A stretch of DNA of 64,000 bases. It comes from an uncultured Eubacteriales bacterium. Lineage in GTDB: Bacteria; Bacillota; Clostridia; Christensenellales; Borkfalkiaceae. Position 1 is the stretch's first letter, and each line of letters starts with the position of its first letter. Under the pieces are notes generated by a model, which was not told the origin of the DNA, did not search any database, and worked only from the letters and a program-made list of their open reading frames with translations. Positions 18,491 to 27,089 of the stretch are shown here, in pieces. The position numbers were made by a program, and so were the translations under genes. The stretch spans positions 1-64,000 of the forward strand of contig CATZMZ010000007.1 in NCBI GenBank assembly GCA_958421945.1, in the 5' to 3' direction.

Positions 18491-19474
18491 CTATCTTTCT
18501 TCTCTGAAATAATTTAATCCGAGCGACGCCGGCGGCTGCATTTCTCTGCTGCCGAAAATGCTGGTTATTATAAGAACTATAATGGTTACCACGTACGGCA
18601 GCAACTTGATAAGCTCTTGCTGACCGAGCGAGCTTAATCCAGTGATTTTTGAACCGAGTATATACAAAGCGCCGAAAAGTATAGAACCTATAATCGAAAG
18701 ATCGGGTCTCCACACGGTAAATATAACCAACGCAATCGCAAGCCAGCCGAACGCTTGTATGGTAGAAGTATTGTCGAACGTACCCGCGTTATAGTCTATA
18801 ACGTAAAACAGTCCGCCGAGACCGGCTATCGCGCTGCCTATAATTATCGCGCCGTATTTATACGCCGTAACATTTATGCCGACGGCGTCTGCCGTAGCGG
18901 GGTTTTCGCCCACGGCGCGAAGCTTTAAGCCGACCTTGGTTTTTCTAAGCACGATTGAGGCAATAACGGCAAGAGCGATGGCAAGGTAACAAAGAATCCC
19001 GTGCGAAAGGAAAATTTCGCCGAACGCGCCGAGTTTAGAAGCAAACGGCAAGCACTCGCGCATCTTTACGCTTGCCGCGGCAAGACAAGTTTTGCCGTTT
19101 TTGACCTGTAAAAAAAGCGTGTTCATGATAAACTGAGCAAAACCCGAACCGAAAATGGTAAGCGCAAGCCCGACAACGTTTTGGTTTGCACGAAAACTTA
19201 CGGTTAAAAGCGCATATATCGCGCCGCCTGCCGCCGCAAAAACGCATGCGAACAGAATTGCGGTTAAAAATATCAACACGTAACTGCCTTGCGAGGGGTC
19301 GGAAAACCCTTTAAGATAAGTAACAACACCCACGCAGCCACCCGCAGTACCCATACACATAATGCCGGGTATACCAAGGTTTAAATGTCCGGCTTTTTCG
19401 GTAACTATTTCACCCACCGAACCAAATAAGAACACGACGCCTATGCCTATCGCGCCGACTATTATACCGACCAT
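18491..19474 (-). CDS. nupQ: Nucleoside ABC transporter permease NupQ
   Basis: The product has 327 residues, about nine membrane segments, and the BPD_transp_2 fold (RbsC/NupQ type). The conserved VGENPATADAVGINVTAYKY motif is the permease loop shared with NupP. It ends with TAG. It lies one base after nupP, and together they form the channel for nucleosides bound by the BMP-family lipoprotein. It is the last gene of the riboswitch-controlled operon. Confidence 0.88.
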   Translation of the reverse strand: MVGIIVGAIGIGVVFLFGSVGEIVTEKAGHLNLGIPGIMCMGTAGGCVGVVTYLKGFSDPSQGSYVLIFLTAILFACVFAAAGGAIYALLTVSFRANQNVVGLALTIFGSGFAQFIMNTLFLQVKNGKTCLAAASVKMRECLPFASKLGAFGEIFLSHGILCYLAIALAVIASIVLRKTKVGLKLRAVGENPATADAVGINVTAYKYGAIIIGSAIAGLGGLFYVIDYNAGTFDNTSTIQAFGWLAIALVIFTVWRPDLSIIGSILFGALYILGSKITGLSSLGQQELIKLLPYVVTIIVLIITSIFGSREMQPPASLGLNYFREER

Positions 19475-19475
19475 A

Positions 19476-20606
19476 TTATTCCTCCTCTTCGGCGGGTAAA
19501 GCCTGTTTCCCCGCTCCGTGCTGCTTTTTGGTTTTTAACTTTAACGCATAGTACACGAAAAATTCGCATCCTATCAGACAAAAATACATTATACCGACTA
19601 TCATGTTGGAAACGGAATTGTCGGTTACGCCAACCGTCGTCTGGAGATTTTTAATGCCGTTGGTTATGAAAATAATGCCGAACGACGAAGCTATCGTCCC
19701 AAGCGGATTCATTTTGGCAAGCCACACCGCGATTATCGCCGTAAAGCCCATGTTTTTTGCCGCGTCCGCATTGATGGTATGGTCTTTCGCCCCGGCTAAC
19801 AAAAAGCCGATAAGACCGCACAGCGCACCCGACAGAATAAGCGTTCTTATTATGGTCTTTTTTACGTTTATACCTATATATCTCGCTGTGTTTTCGCTTT
19901 CGCCGACAACCGCCACCTCGTAACCGTGTTTAGAATATTTCATATATGCGAACATTAGCGCGCACACAACCGCTACGATTATAATTATCAAAAGATAGTC
20001 GTTGCCGCCGAGTTTCGGTAAATTTGCGGTTTTAATAGTAGCCAACGATCCCGAACCTTTCGAACCGCTCCACTCTTTTATCGCAAACACGACAAGTCCC
20101 GCAGCGATATAGTTCATCATAAGCGTAAAAAGCGATTCGTTCGTCTTAAAAAACGCCTTGAAAATCGCGGGGATAACCGCCCATACCGCGCCGCATATTA
20201 TTGCCGATAAAAGCATTATCAGCCAAACGACGCCGTCGGGGTATCTTCCGCCCAAAGAACGCATACACGCTATCGTTACGAGTCCGCCTATCAGAATCTG
20301 CCCGTTACCGCCGAGATTCCAGAATTTCATCTTAAACGACGGAATAAGCGCAAGCCCCACGCCGAGTAACAGTGCGGTGTCTCTTAACAACAGCCACCTG
20401 CTTCGTTCTGTGCCGAAGTTTCCTTTCCATACTTCCACAAGTACGGTTATGGGGTCGCACCCGTACACTATCAAGCATATCAGACAGGTTACGATTATTC
20501 CTATAAGCGTGGCTATAACGCGCGCAAGGATTTGCCTGCGTACCGTAACTTCAGTACGTTTAGCAACGTGAAAAAGAGGCTCGCGTACACTTTTTTCTTT
20601 ATTCAT
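19476..20606 (-). CDS. nupP: Nucleoside ABC transporter permease NupP
   Basis: The product has about 376 residues from the ATG at 20606, which has GGAGG nine nt upstream (an earlier ATG at 20612 is too close to it). The fold is BPD_transp_2 with about nine membrane segments and the loop VVGESENTARYIGINVKKTI. The start overlaps the nupO stop by 8 bp. Its Lys-rich N terminus and C terminus are cytoplasmic. It works with NupQ and NupO. Confidence 0.88.
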   Translation of the reverse strand: MNKEKSVREPLFHVAKRTEVTVRRQILARVIATLIGIIVTCLICLIVYGCDPITVLVEVWKGNFGTERSRWLLLRDTALLLGVGLALIPSFKMKFWNLGGNGQILIGGLVTIACMRSLGGRYPDGVVWLIMLLSAIICGAVWAVIPAIFKAFFKTNESLFTLMMNYIAAGLVVFAIKEWSGSKGSGSLATIKTANLPKLGGNDYLLIIIIVAVVCALMFAYMKYSKHGYEVAVVGESENTARYIGINVKKTIIRTLILSGALCGLIGFLLAGAKDHTINADAAKNMGFTAIIAVWLAKMNPLGTIASSFGIIFITNGIKNLQTTVGVTDNSVSNMIVGIMYFCLIGCEFFVYYALKLKTKKQHGAGKQALPAEEEE

Positions 20607-22236
20607 CGACATTAACCTCCGTTTCTTCTTGTTTTTGATTTTCCTGCCGATCTTCGGCCTGCTTCCACTGCTCTTCGGTAAGGTTGCTGTCCTTTGCCTT
20701 GCCGAATTCCTTATCTTTTTTTGTCTCGGTAAGATCGAGAGAACCTGTCATCATAAGCCCTATTTCTTCTTTCGTGGCTTTTTCCGCGTGGACGATACCC
20801 ATATTTTTGCCGTGACACAGTACCATGATTTTATCGCAAAGCGCAAGCATAACGTCCAAATCCTCGCCGATAAATAAAATCCCCGTACCTTTTTTCTTTT
20901 GCTCGTTCAATATATCGTAAATCGCGTAAGAGGAGTTTATATCCAGCCCTCTGACGGGGTAAGCGGTAATAATCACGTTGGGGGACGACTCTATTTCCCG
21001 TCCGACGAGAACTTTCTGCACGTTTCCGCCCGAAAGCCTTCTTATCGGCGTTTCGGTAGAGGGGGTTACTATGTCGAGTTTTTCAATCAGCTCTTCTGCC
21101 GCTTTTCTCGCAACCTTTCTGTCTACGAAAGGACCTTTGCTCTCCGAGTACGTTTTAAGCATCATATTGTCGGTTATGGAAAAGTCCGGAACAAGTCCCA
21201 TACCGAGCCTGTCCTCCGGGATAAAGCTCATGGAAACGCCCTTTTCGATAATTATTTTCGGGGGTAAGCCCAAAATGCTTTCACCCTTGTGCATTATAAA
21301 ACCGTTTTCGGCTTTTCTCAATCCGGCAATCGTTTCGCAAAGCTCTTTCTGTCCGCAACCGGCAATGCCCGCAACGCCTAAAATCTCGCCGCCGCGAATA
21401 TAAAAACTCACGTTGTCGATAGCAACGCTGCCGTCGTCCTTTTTAACGGACAAATCGCGGATTTCCAAAAGCGGCTTGTCGAAATCCGTTTTAACCCGTT
21501 CGATTTTAAGGTCGATTTTTTTGCCGACCATCATTTCGGTAAGCTGTTTTTCGTTTGTGTCTTTGGTGTTTACCGTTCCGATATATTCGCCTTTACGCAA
21601 AATCGCAACCCTGTCGGAAATTTCCATAACCTCGTTGAGTTTATGGGTGATTATGATTATAGACTTACCGTCCTCCCTCATCTTTTTAAGCACGGCGAAA
21701 AGCTTTTTTATTTCCTGCGGGGTCAAAACCGCGGTAGGCTCGTCAAGAATAAGAATATCCGCGCCGCGATAAAGAACTTTTATTATCTCTACCGTCTGCT
21801 TTTCCGACACGGACATTTCGTGTATCTTTTTTTCGGGATCTATTTCAAAACCGTATCGCGAAGCTATTTCGCGAACACGGGTGTTTACTTCTTTAATATT
21901 ATATTTATTGCCGTCGTCTATTCCGAGAATAATATTTTCGGCGGCAGAAAAAACGTCCACCAGTTTAAAATGCTGGTGAATCATGCCTATTTTATACTTA
22001 AACGCGTCTTTCGGGGAACGTATAACCGCGTTTTCTCCGTTTATAAGAATTTCACCCTCGTCCGGGAAGTATATTCCCGAAATCATATTCATAAGAGTGG
22101 TTTTACCCGAACCGTTTTCTCCAAGAAGCGATAATATCTCTTTTTCGTACAAAGAAAGATTTATGCCTTTATTTGCAACGACGCTTCCGAACATTTTTGT
22201 GACGCCGCGCATTTCAAGCACAACTTTTTTAGCCAT
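20599..22236 (-). CDS. nupO: Nucleoside ABC transporter ATPase NupO (tandem domains)
   Basis: The product has 545 residues from the ATG at 22236, supported by GGAG upstream. The first ATPase domain has Walker A GENGSGKTTLMN, a Q-loop in GMIHQHFKLVD and Walker B ILILDEPTAVLTP. The second domain is the degenerate copy typical of this family: GIAGCGQKELCE replaces a true Walker A, but LSGGNVQKVLVGREIESSP is kept. An Asp/Glu/Gln-rich tail ends the protein. It powers nucleoside uptake through NupPQ. Confidence 0.92.
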   Translation of the reverse strand: MAKKVVLEMRGVTKMFGSVVANKGINLSLYEKEILSLLGENGSGKTTLMNMISGIYFPDEGEILINGENAVIRSPKDAFKYKIGMIHQHFKLVDVFSAAENIILGIDDGNKYNIKEVNTRVREIASRYGFEIDPEKKIHEMSVSEKQTVEIIKVLYRGADILILDEPTAVLTPQEIKKLFAVLKKMREDGKSIIIITHKLNEVMEISDRVAILRKGEYIGTVNTKDTNEKQLTEMMVGKKIDLKIERVKTDFDKPLLEIRDLSVKKDDGSVAIDNVSFYIRGGEILGVAGIAGCGQKELCETIAGLRKAENGFIMHKGESILGLPPKIIIEKGVSMSFIPEDRLGMGLVPDFSITDNMMLKTYSESKGPFVDRKVARKAAEELIEKLDIVTPSTETPIRRLSGGNVQKVLVGREIESSPNVIITAYPVRGLDINSSYAIYDILNEQKKKGTGILFIGEDLDVMLALCDKIMVLCHGKNMGIVHAEKATKEEIGLMMTGSLDLTETKKDKEFGKAKDSNLTEEQWKQAEDRQENQKQEETEVNVDE

Positions 22237-22261
22237 AAAATACTCCAAAAATGAAAATAAG

Positions 22262-22293
22262 CCTGTAAGGCGGGATTGCACCCGCCTTACAGG
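22262..22293 (-). promoter_or_regulatory. Intercistronic hairpin between nupN and nupO
   Basis: CCTGTAAGGCGGG pairs perfectly (13 bp) with CCCGCCTTACAGG around a 6-nt loop, 15 bp after the nupN stop and 26 bp before the nupO start. On the transcribed strand no U-run follows. It probably stabilises the upstream mRNA or attenuates read-through, giving more binding protein than ATPase/permeases. Confidence 0.6.
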
Positions 22294-22307
22294 TAATATT
22301 TGTTTAA

Positions 22308-23717
22308 TCAGAACTTAACGTTCAGATAATTGATTCCGTCGATTTGAATATCGAAATACGGAGCGGAGCGGAATTCGCTTTCCGCAAAATAAGTGATGCC
22401 GTTTTCGCTTTTGATAACTTGGGTTTCCGGAATATAATCGCCCCAGTCGTCAACGTCCGCAAGATAGGACGTAAGATTTTTGCCGCCTACGGTAAACTTG
22501 CTGCAATCGAAAACCTTAGTAGTACCCGCTTTAAGCGCGCTTACGACTTCGTCGATTTTTTCCTGCGTGCCGGCAGCGGGAGCGAGTTTACCGAGAGCGG
22601 TAAGAACTACCGAACCCGCATCAAGCGTTTCGCCTAAACCGCCTGCCCAGTCGGTATCTACAAGCGTACCGTTTTTAGCACATTCGATAAAGTATTCATA
22701 GTAGGGTTGCCAGTTAATTCTCGAAGAAACGATAAACGTTTCGGGGCATTGAGATTCGGTGCTGCCGTTATAAGAAACGTTAGGAACTTTCGCGGTTTCG
22801 CAAGCGTTAGGCGCACCCCAAGAGTCCGCGTGCTGCGAGATAAGCGCGCAACCGCCTTTGATAAGAGTGTTAGCAGCTTCTTTTTCCGCCGTCTCTTCAT
22901 ACCACGAACCGGTAAACTGAACGTCCATAACGACGTTGCCCACAACGCTCTTTACACCGAGATACCAGGACGTAAATCCGGAGATAACCTCCGCGTAAGT
23001 AAACGCGCCGACGTAGCCGATTTTAATGTTGCCTTTTGCGTCTTTCTGCGAGTCGCTTATTTTGCCCGCTTCGTTCATTTCTTTAAGTTTCATGCCTGCA
23101 GCAACGCCTGCAAGGAATCTGCCTTCGTAAATGGAAGCGAATGCGTTGTGGTAGTTTTTAAGTCCGCTGGTATGCGCTTTCGTCCCGGTAGCGTGGAAGA
23201 ACTGAACGTTCGGGTGCGCGGTAGCAGCTTCTATCATAAAGGGTTCGTGACCGAAAGAATCGGCAAATATGAGGTTGCAACCATTATCGATTAAATCCTC
23301 AGCGGCTTCTTTACATTCAGAACCTTCGGGAATGCCGGTTTTTATAAGGTATTTAACGTCCTGTGCTGCGCAAGCGGCCTTAAACGCGTCGATAAAGTTT
23401 TTGTCGTAAGTCGAGTTTTCATCATGGAGACAAATAAGTCCGACCTTTACGTTCTCATACTTAACGCCTGCCTCTTCCGCTCCGCAACGTACGCACTTGC
23501 CGTTTTTATAGCTGTGTCCGAGTTTACCCGTCTTGGTCTCGTAAGAATGATTGCAAGAATCGTCTTTGCAGGTCCACTTAACAGTGCCTTCGGCTGTACA
23601 CGTTCCTTTGTCCGTTACTACGCCTGCATAGTCGTGTTTGTGACCGCAAGCGGTTAAACCAAAGACGCAACCTACCGCTAATATCACGGTAAGCAAAAGT
23701 GTTAAAAGTTTCTTCAT
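22308..23717 (-). CDS. nupN: BMP-family nucleoside-binding lipoprotein
   Basis: The product has 469 residues. It has a lipoprotein signal (lipobox LTAC), then an unusual Cys/His-rich insert of about 60 residues (TCTAEGTVKWTC, then GHSYKNGKCVRCG), and then the BMP domain from about residue 88, starting VKVGLICLHDENSTYDKNF. The BMP domain includes GHEPFMIEAATAHPNVQFFH and QHADSWGAPNACE regions. It captures purine nucleosides for NupOPQ. It lies 55 bp after xpt in the guanine-riboswitch operon. Confidence 0.88.
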   Translation of the reverse strand: MKKLLTLLLTVILAVGCVFGLTACGHKHDYAGVVTDKGTCTAEGTVKWTCKDDSCNHSYETKTGKLGHSYKNGKCVRCGAEEAGVKYENVKVGLICLHDENSTYDKNFIDAFKAACAAQDVKYLIKTGIPEGSECKEAAEDLIDNGCNLIFADSFGHEPFMIEAATAHPNVQFFHATGTKAHTSGLKNYHNAFASIYEGRFLAGVAAGMKLKEMNEAGKISDSQKDAKGNIKIGYVGAFTYAEVISGFTSWYLGVKSVVGNVVMDVQFTGSWYEETAEKEAANTLIKGGCALISQHADSWGAPNACETAKVPNVSYNGSTESQCPETFIVSSRINWQPYYEYFIECAKNGTLVDTDWAGGLGETLDAGSVVLTALGKLAPAAGTQEKIDEVVSALKAGTTKVFDCSKFTVGGKNLTSYLADVDDWGDYIPETQVIKSENGITYFAESEFRSAPYFDIQIDGINYLNVKF

Positions 23718-23772
23718 TATAAAACCTCCTACCCTTTCGGGTTTAATAACTGTTTAATTTCCGCCTCGCGGA

Positions 23773-24354
23773 TTATTGCTTCCTGAAAACGATTTTTCCG
23801 CTGACCGCGTCCATTTCGTCCACGATGGCAAGCGATAACAATTCGATCCCGTCCGCGCGTATCTTGTCGCCGCCGCCCTGAAAGCCCTTTTCCACGGCGA
23901 CCGCAATTCCGCAAAGCGTCGCGCCTGCCTGATTAACTATTTCGCGAAGCGCGTCCGTCGCGTTGCCGAGCGCAAGAAAATCGTCCACTATCAATACCCT
24001 GTCCGCATCGGTAAGGTACGGCTTGGGGAGAATAATCAGATTATTGTCGGGGCGGGTGTAAGAACGGCATTGCGCGGAATACGTTTCCCCGTCGGCGTTT
24101 AAGGCTTTGGATTTCTTTGCGAAAACCATTTTGCAGCCGAACCGCTCCGCAACCAGCATAGACAGCGCGATACCCGACGCCTCCACGGTAAGCACCTTAT
24201 TAACCCCGAATTCTTTGAAATGCCCGCTGATTTCGTCCGCCATTGCGGAAAGCAAGGGCGCGTCCATTTGATGATTAACGAAATCGCCCACTTTAAGGAC
24301 GTTGCCTTCAAGCACTTTGCCGCGCTTTGCGATTTCCTGTTCTAACAATAACAT
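23773..24354 (-). CDS. xpt: Xanthine phosphoribosyltransferase
   Basis: The product has 193 residues. The N-terminal VLKVGDFVNHQMDAPLL matches Xpt; the PRPP-binding loop reads VLIVDDFLALGNA; VEASGIALSMLVAERF is the other active-site segment. The enzyme makes XMP (and likely GMP) from free base and PRPP. GGAGG lies before the ATG. The gene is first behind the guanine-type riboswitch, so purine salvage and nucleoside import are shut off together when guanine is plentiful. Confidence 0.92.
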   Translation of the reverse strand: MLLLEQEIAKRGKVLEGNVLKVGDFVNHQMDAPLLSAMADEISGHFKEFGVNKVLTVEASGIALSMLVAERFGCKMVFAKKSKALNADGETYSAQCRSYTRPDNNLIILPKPYLTDADRVLIVDDFLALGNATDALREIVNQAGATLCGIAVAVEKGFQGGGDKIRADGIELLSLAIVDEMDAVSGKIVFRKQ

Positions 24355-24371
24355 AATTTAAGCCTCCGCCG

Positions 24372-24409
24372 CAAAAAAAACAAAAAACGGGTTGATTTCT
24401 CAAACCGTT
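24372..24409 (-). terminator. Riboswitch-controlled terminator before xpt
   Basis: AACGGTTTGA pairs with TCAACCCGTT (one mismatch) around GAAA, followed on the transcribed strand by a run of T residues broken by one G. It lies between the aptamer and the xpt start, so ligand binding should favour termination (OFF switch). Confidence 0.8.
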
Positions 24410-24525
24410 TGCCAATACCTCCTGACCATCGACAAAACCGCAGAACGAAACGAGAACCAACCTTTTACGGCGGAATCCGTTTCCGAAGCATAAACGCTTA
24501 TCGCGGCAAGCCGAGGAGAGATGTT

Positions 24526-24589
24526 CCAATAGTCGCGCCTGTGGCGGTGCGGTAGAGACGTTCGTGCCGTATATACGAACCTATATTGG
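24526..24589 (-). promoter_or_regulatory. Purine riboswitch aptamer, guanine type
   Basis: Read on the minus strand, P1 is CCAATA with TATTGG. P2 is GTTCGT with ACGAAC around an ATACGG-type loop. The junction J2/3 GTCTCTACC is near-invariant in purine riboswitches. J3/1 is GACTAT, with C at the specificity position, meaning guanine/hypoxanthine rather than adenine. The P3 stem is short. Together with the downstream terminator and xpt, the assignment is strong. Confidence 0.88.
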
Positions 24590-24704
24590 CAAAATTCAAA
24601 TTACGAATAGATTGTAACAAAAAAACTTATTCTCGTCAAGCGTTTGATAGCGAAAAAAGACGATTTTTGTAATTTCGGGAGCTTTTCGTCAAAACCCGCG
24701 TAAA

Positions 24705-25301
24705 TCAACTTTTGGCGTGCTTGTTTCTTTTAAGCAAATCCCAGTCCAAACCCTTAACGTCGTAGTTTTCTATATATTCGATTATCTCGTTTTCGTCCGC
24801 AACGGTTTTGTAAAGCTTTTTGCATTCCTCGTTGACGAACCCTTTCTTAACGATACCGTCGAACATTTTGTCAAGCCCGTCGTAGTAACCCGCTATGTTA
24901 TAAACGGCTATGGCTTTTTTGTGTCTGCCGAGCTGTTTTAAGGTTAAAACCTGAAAGAACTCTTCAAAAGTGCCTATACCGCCGGGAACGATAATAAACG
25001 CGTTGCACCCGTCCTCCATTGTCTGCTTCCTTTCCGCCATGGTGTCGGTAAAAGTCAGCTCGTCGGCGTCGTAATAAATGCCCTCGTAACCGTTTTCTTC
25101 GAAGAAATGCGGAATTACGCCGTGAACCTTTCCGCCGCCCGCCTTAAATCCGCGCGCAGCCGCACCCATAAGCCCCTCGCTACCCGCGCCGAAAATAAGC
25201 GAATGTCCCCTTTCGGCTAATTTTTTGCAGAGCGAAAAACATTTTTCTTTATAGACGGGGTCGATAGACTCACTCGCCGCGCCGTAAACACAAATAACCA
25301 T
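24705..25301 (-). CDS. LOG-family protein (Rossmann-fold nucleotide phosphoribohydrolase)
   Basis: The product has 198 residues. It carries the LOG motif PGGIGTFEEFF and an N-terminal Rossmann start (ICVYGAASE, then GHSLIFGAGSEGLMGAAA). LOG proteins cleave nucleoside 5-prime monophosphates such as cytokinin ribotides, releasing base plus ribose 5-phosphate; the natural substrate in Clostridia is not known. It stands alone upstream of the purine operon leader, in the same direction. Confidence 0.88.
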   Translation of the reverse strand: MVICVYGAASESIDPVYKEKCFSLCKKLAERGHSLIFGAGSEGLMGAAARGFKAGGGKVHGVIPHFFEENGYEGIYYDADELTFTDTMAERKQTMEDGCNAFIIVPGGIGTFEEFFQVLTLKQLGRHKKAIAVYNIAGYYDGLDKMFDGIVKKGFVNEECKKLYKTVADENEIIEYIENYDVKGLDWDLLKRNKHAKS

Positions 25302-25572
25302 ACTATTACCTCCCTATCTCGGCGAACGCTCGCCCGCCGACGTTTTGTTTTGGTTAATGAAAAATAAATGACAATTCAGTATATACCATTTTAATAAATT
25401 ATGTGTAAAAAGTCAACTTCTACTCGCGAGGACGTGTTCAGATTTGCATTTATTTTCGTAATGTGTTAAAATATAACGTATAAGATGCCTTTTGTCTTTC
25501 CGCTTTGCCTTACGGAAAGCCTCCTGATAGAGTTTTCCTTATCAATCCGGGCTTCCGTTGACGGGCTGACCT

Positions 25573-25593
25573 GACGGGCAACGGAAAAATCTC
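25573..25593 (+). repeat. GACGGGCAACGGAA repeat, copy 1
   Basis: The sequence GACGGGCAACGGAAAAATCTC recurs at 25769 with one change (A to G). The two lie on either side of the CGTCATTGCGAGG repeat. Confidence 0.6.
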
Positions 25594-25673
25594 AAATAGA
25601 TAGAGATACTTCGTAAGCAAGTGCAAGAAGCAAGGCTGGGTATGACAGAAATAAAGTTATAATTTCTTAAAAT

Positions 25674-25726
25674 GCGTCATTGCGAGGAAAGGCGTAAGCC
25701 TTGACGTGGCAATCTCCGCGGCAGCG
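25674..25726 (+). repeat. CGTCATTGCGAGG dispersed repeat, copy A
   Basis: The sequence folds as nested pairs: ATTGC with GCAAT outside and AAGGC-gtaa-GCCTT inside, and ends CCGCGGCAGCG. Copies B and C (41699, 41951) are inverted and nearly identical; copy D (60736) has a different inner hairpin. Confidence 0.85.
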
Positions 25727-25768
25727 TTTAAGTCCCCCGCTCCTTGGCATTCTGTCCCGACCGCCTTT

Positions 25769-25789
25769 GACGGGCAACGGAAGAATCTC
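25769..25789 (+). repeat. GACGGGCAACGGAA repeat, copy 2
   Basis: The copy reads GACGGGCAACGGAAGAATCTC, identical to copy 1 at 25573 except for one base. Confidence 0.6.
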
Positions 25790-25843
25790 TATAATTAAAA
25801 CGTCGACAAATCTTATTAAAATTATAAAGGAACACTTACGATA

Positions 25844-27076
25844 ATGGCAACGATATTGCTTATATTTATATACATTATATATATAGGGCTGGGAGTCCCC
25901 GATTCCGCGCTCGGTTCGGCGTGGCCGGCTATGTTCCCCGACTTGGGGCTTCCCGTAAGCTACGCAAGCTTCGTTACCGTGATTATCTCGCTTTGTACCG
26001 CGCTTTCCTCTTTTTTTTCGGCACAGCTTATAAACAAATTCGGCACGGGTCTCGTTACCGCGGTGTCGACCTTGGTTACCGCGGGCGCGCTGTTTGGTTT
26101 TTCGGCGGCGAATTCCATAATTTGGCTGTGCCTGATGGCGTTGCCTACGGGGTTCGGTGCGGGCGCGATAGACGCTGCGCTTAACAATTACGTCGCGGTA
26201 CGGTATAAATCCGTGCATATCAACTTTTTGCACAGCTTTTACGGCGTGGGCGTGGCGATAACCCCGTTTTTAATGTCGTTCGCGCTGAAAACCGGCGACT
26301 GGCGGGCAGGTTACCGCACGGTGTGTTTCGTTCAGCTTGCCATTGCGCTTTTCGCGTTTTTAACGCTGCCGTTATGGAAAAAGGTTAAAGAACAGGCGCA
26401 GGAAGAGGAAAATTTCACGCCCGTAACACTTTCTTACGTTAAAATGGCCAAAATCCCCGCGGCGCGGATAAGCTGGGCGGCGTTCTTTTTTACGTGCGGA
26501 CTGGAATTCACCTGCAACACGTGGGCGACGACCTTTCTCGTCAAAACGGAGGGCGCGACTGCGGCGTTGGCGGCGCGAATCTTGACCTTTTATTATCTCG
26601 GAATAACCGTCGGCAGGTTCTGTTCGGGGCTGATTTCTCAAAAGGTAAGCAATAAAGCCATAGTTCTGTTCGGCTACGGGATAGTTGCGGCGGCTATCGT
26701 TTTGCTGATTCTGCCCCTCCCGATAATAGTCAAAGGCGTTGCGATGGCAATGATAGGGCTCGGGAACGGTCCGTCTTTTCCTAACCTCATTTACCTGACG
26801 CCACGCTATTTCGGGAACGAAGCCTCTCAATCGCTTATCTCCTCTCAAATGGCAATGTGCAACCTCGGAATACTCGCCGTACCACCCGTTTTCGGACTGT
26901 TGGCGAAAGCGGTTTCTCCGCGGCTGTTCCCCGTTTATCTTGCGGTGCTTTTCGCCGTGATATTGCCGAGTACGTTAGTTTATTTTAAGCGGCTGGAAGT
27001 TTTAAAGGCAAACGGCGGATTACAATTCGGAAACGATATCGAACAGCGGAAAAGCCACGACGAAAACAAAGATTAA
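25844..27076 (+). CDS. Major facilitator superfamily transporter
   Basis: The product has 410 residues with about twelve membrane segments. The first helix pair contains GLGVPDSALGSAWPAMFPDL, as in sugar/FucP-like MFS members, and LFGYGIVAAAIVLLI lies in the second half. The central loop is acidic (KVKEQAQEEENFTPV). The gene is 13 bp before dut and likely shares its transcript. Substrate is not readable from sequence. Confidence 0.85.
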   Translation: MATILLIFIYIIYIGLGVPDSALGSAWPAMFPDLGLPVSYASFVTVIISLCTALSSFFSAQLINKFGTGLVTAVSTLVTAGALFGFSAANSIIWLCLMALPTGFGAGAIDAALNNYVAVRYKSVHINFLHSFYGVGVAITPFLMSFALKTGDWRAGYRTVCFVQLAIALFAFLTLPLWKKVKEQAQEEENFTPVTLSYVKMAKIPAARISWAAFFFTCGLEFTCNTWATTFLVKTEGATAALAARILTFYYLGITVGRFCSGLISQKVSNKAIVLFGYGIVAAAIVLLILPLPIIVKGVAMAMIGLGNGPSFPNLIYLTPRYFGNEASQSLISSQMAMCNLGILAVPPVFGLLAKAVSPRLFPVYLAVLFAVILPSTLVYFKRLEVLKANGGLQFGNDIEQRKSHDENKD

Positions 27077-27089
27077 AAAAGGAGCGATT

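Larger units (their letters stand above)
25302..25843. other. Gene-free region with dispersed repeats
   Basis: No ORF is convincing here. The stretch holds one copy of the CGTCATTGCGAGG repeat (25674-25726) and two copies of a GACGGGCAACGGAARAATCTC repeat (25573-25593 and 25769-25789). Much of the rest (25500-25560) is short inverted segments containing CGGAA and TTCCG. The start of the downstream MFS gene has AAGGA a short distance upstream of its ATG. Confidence 0.6.
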
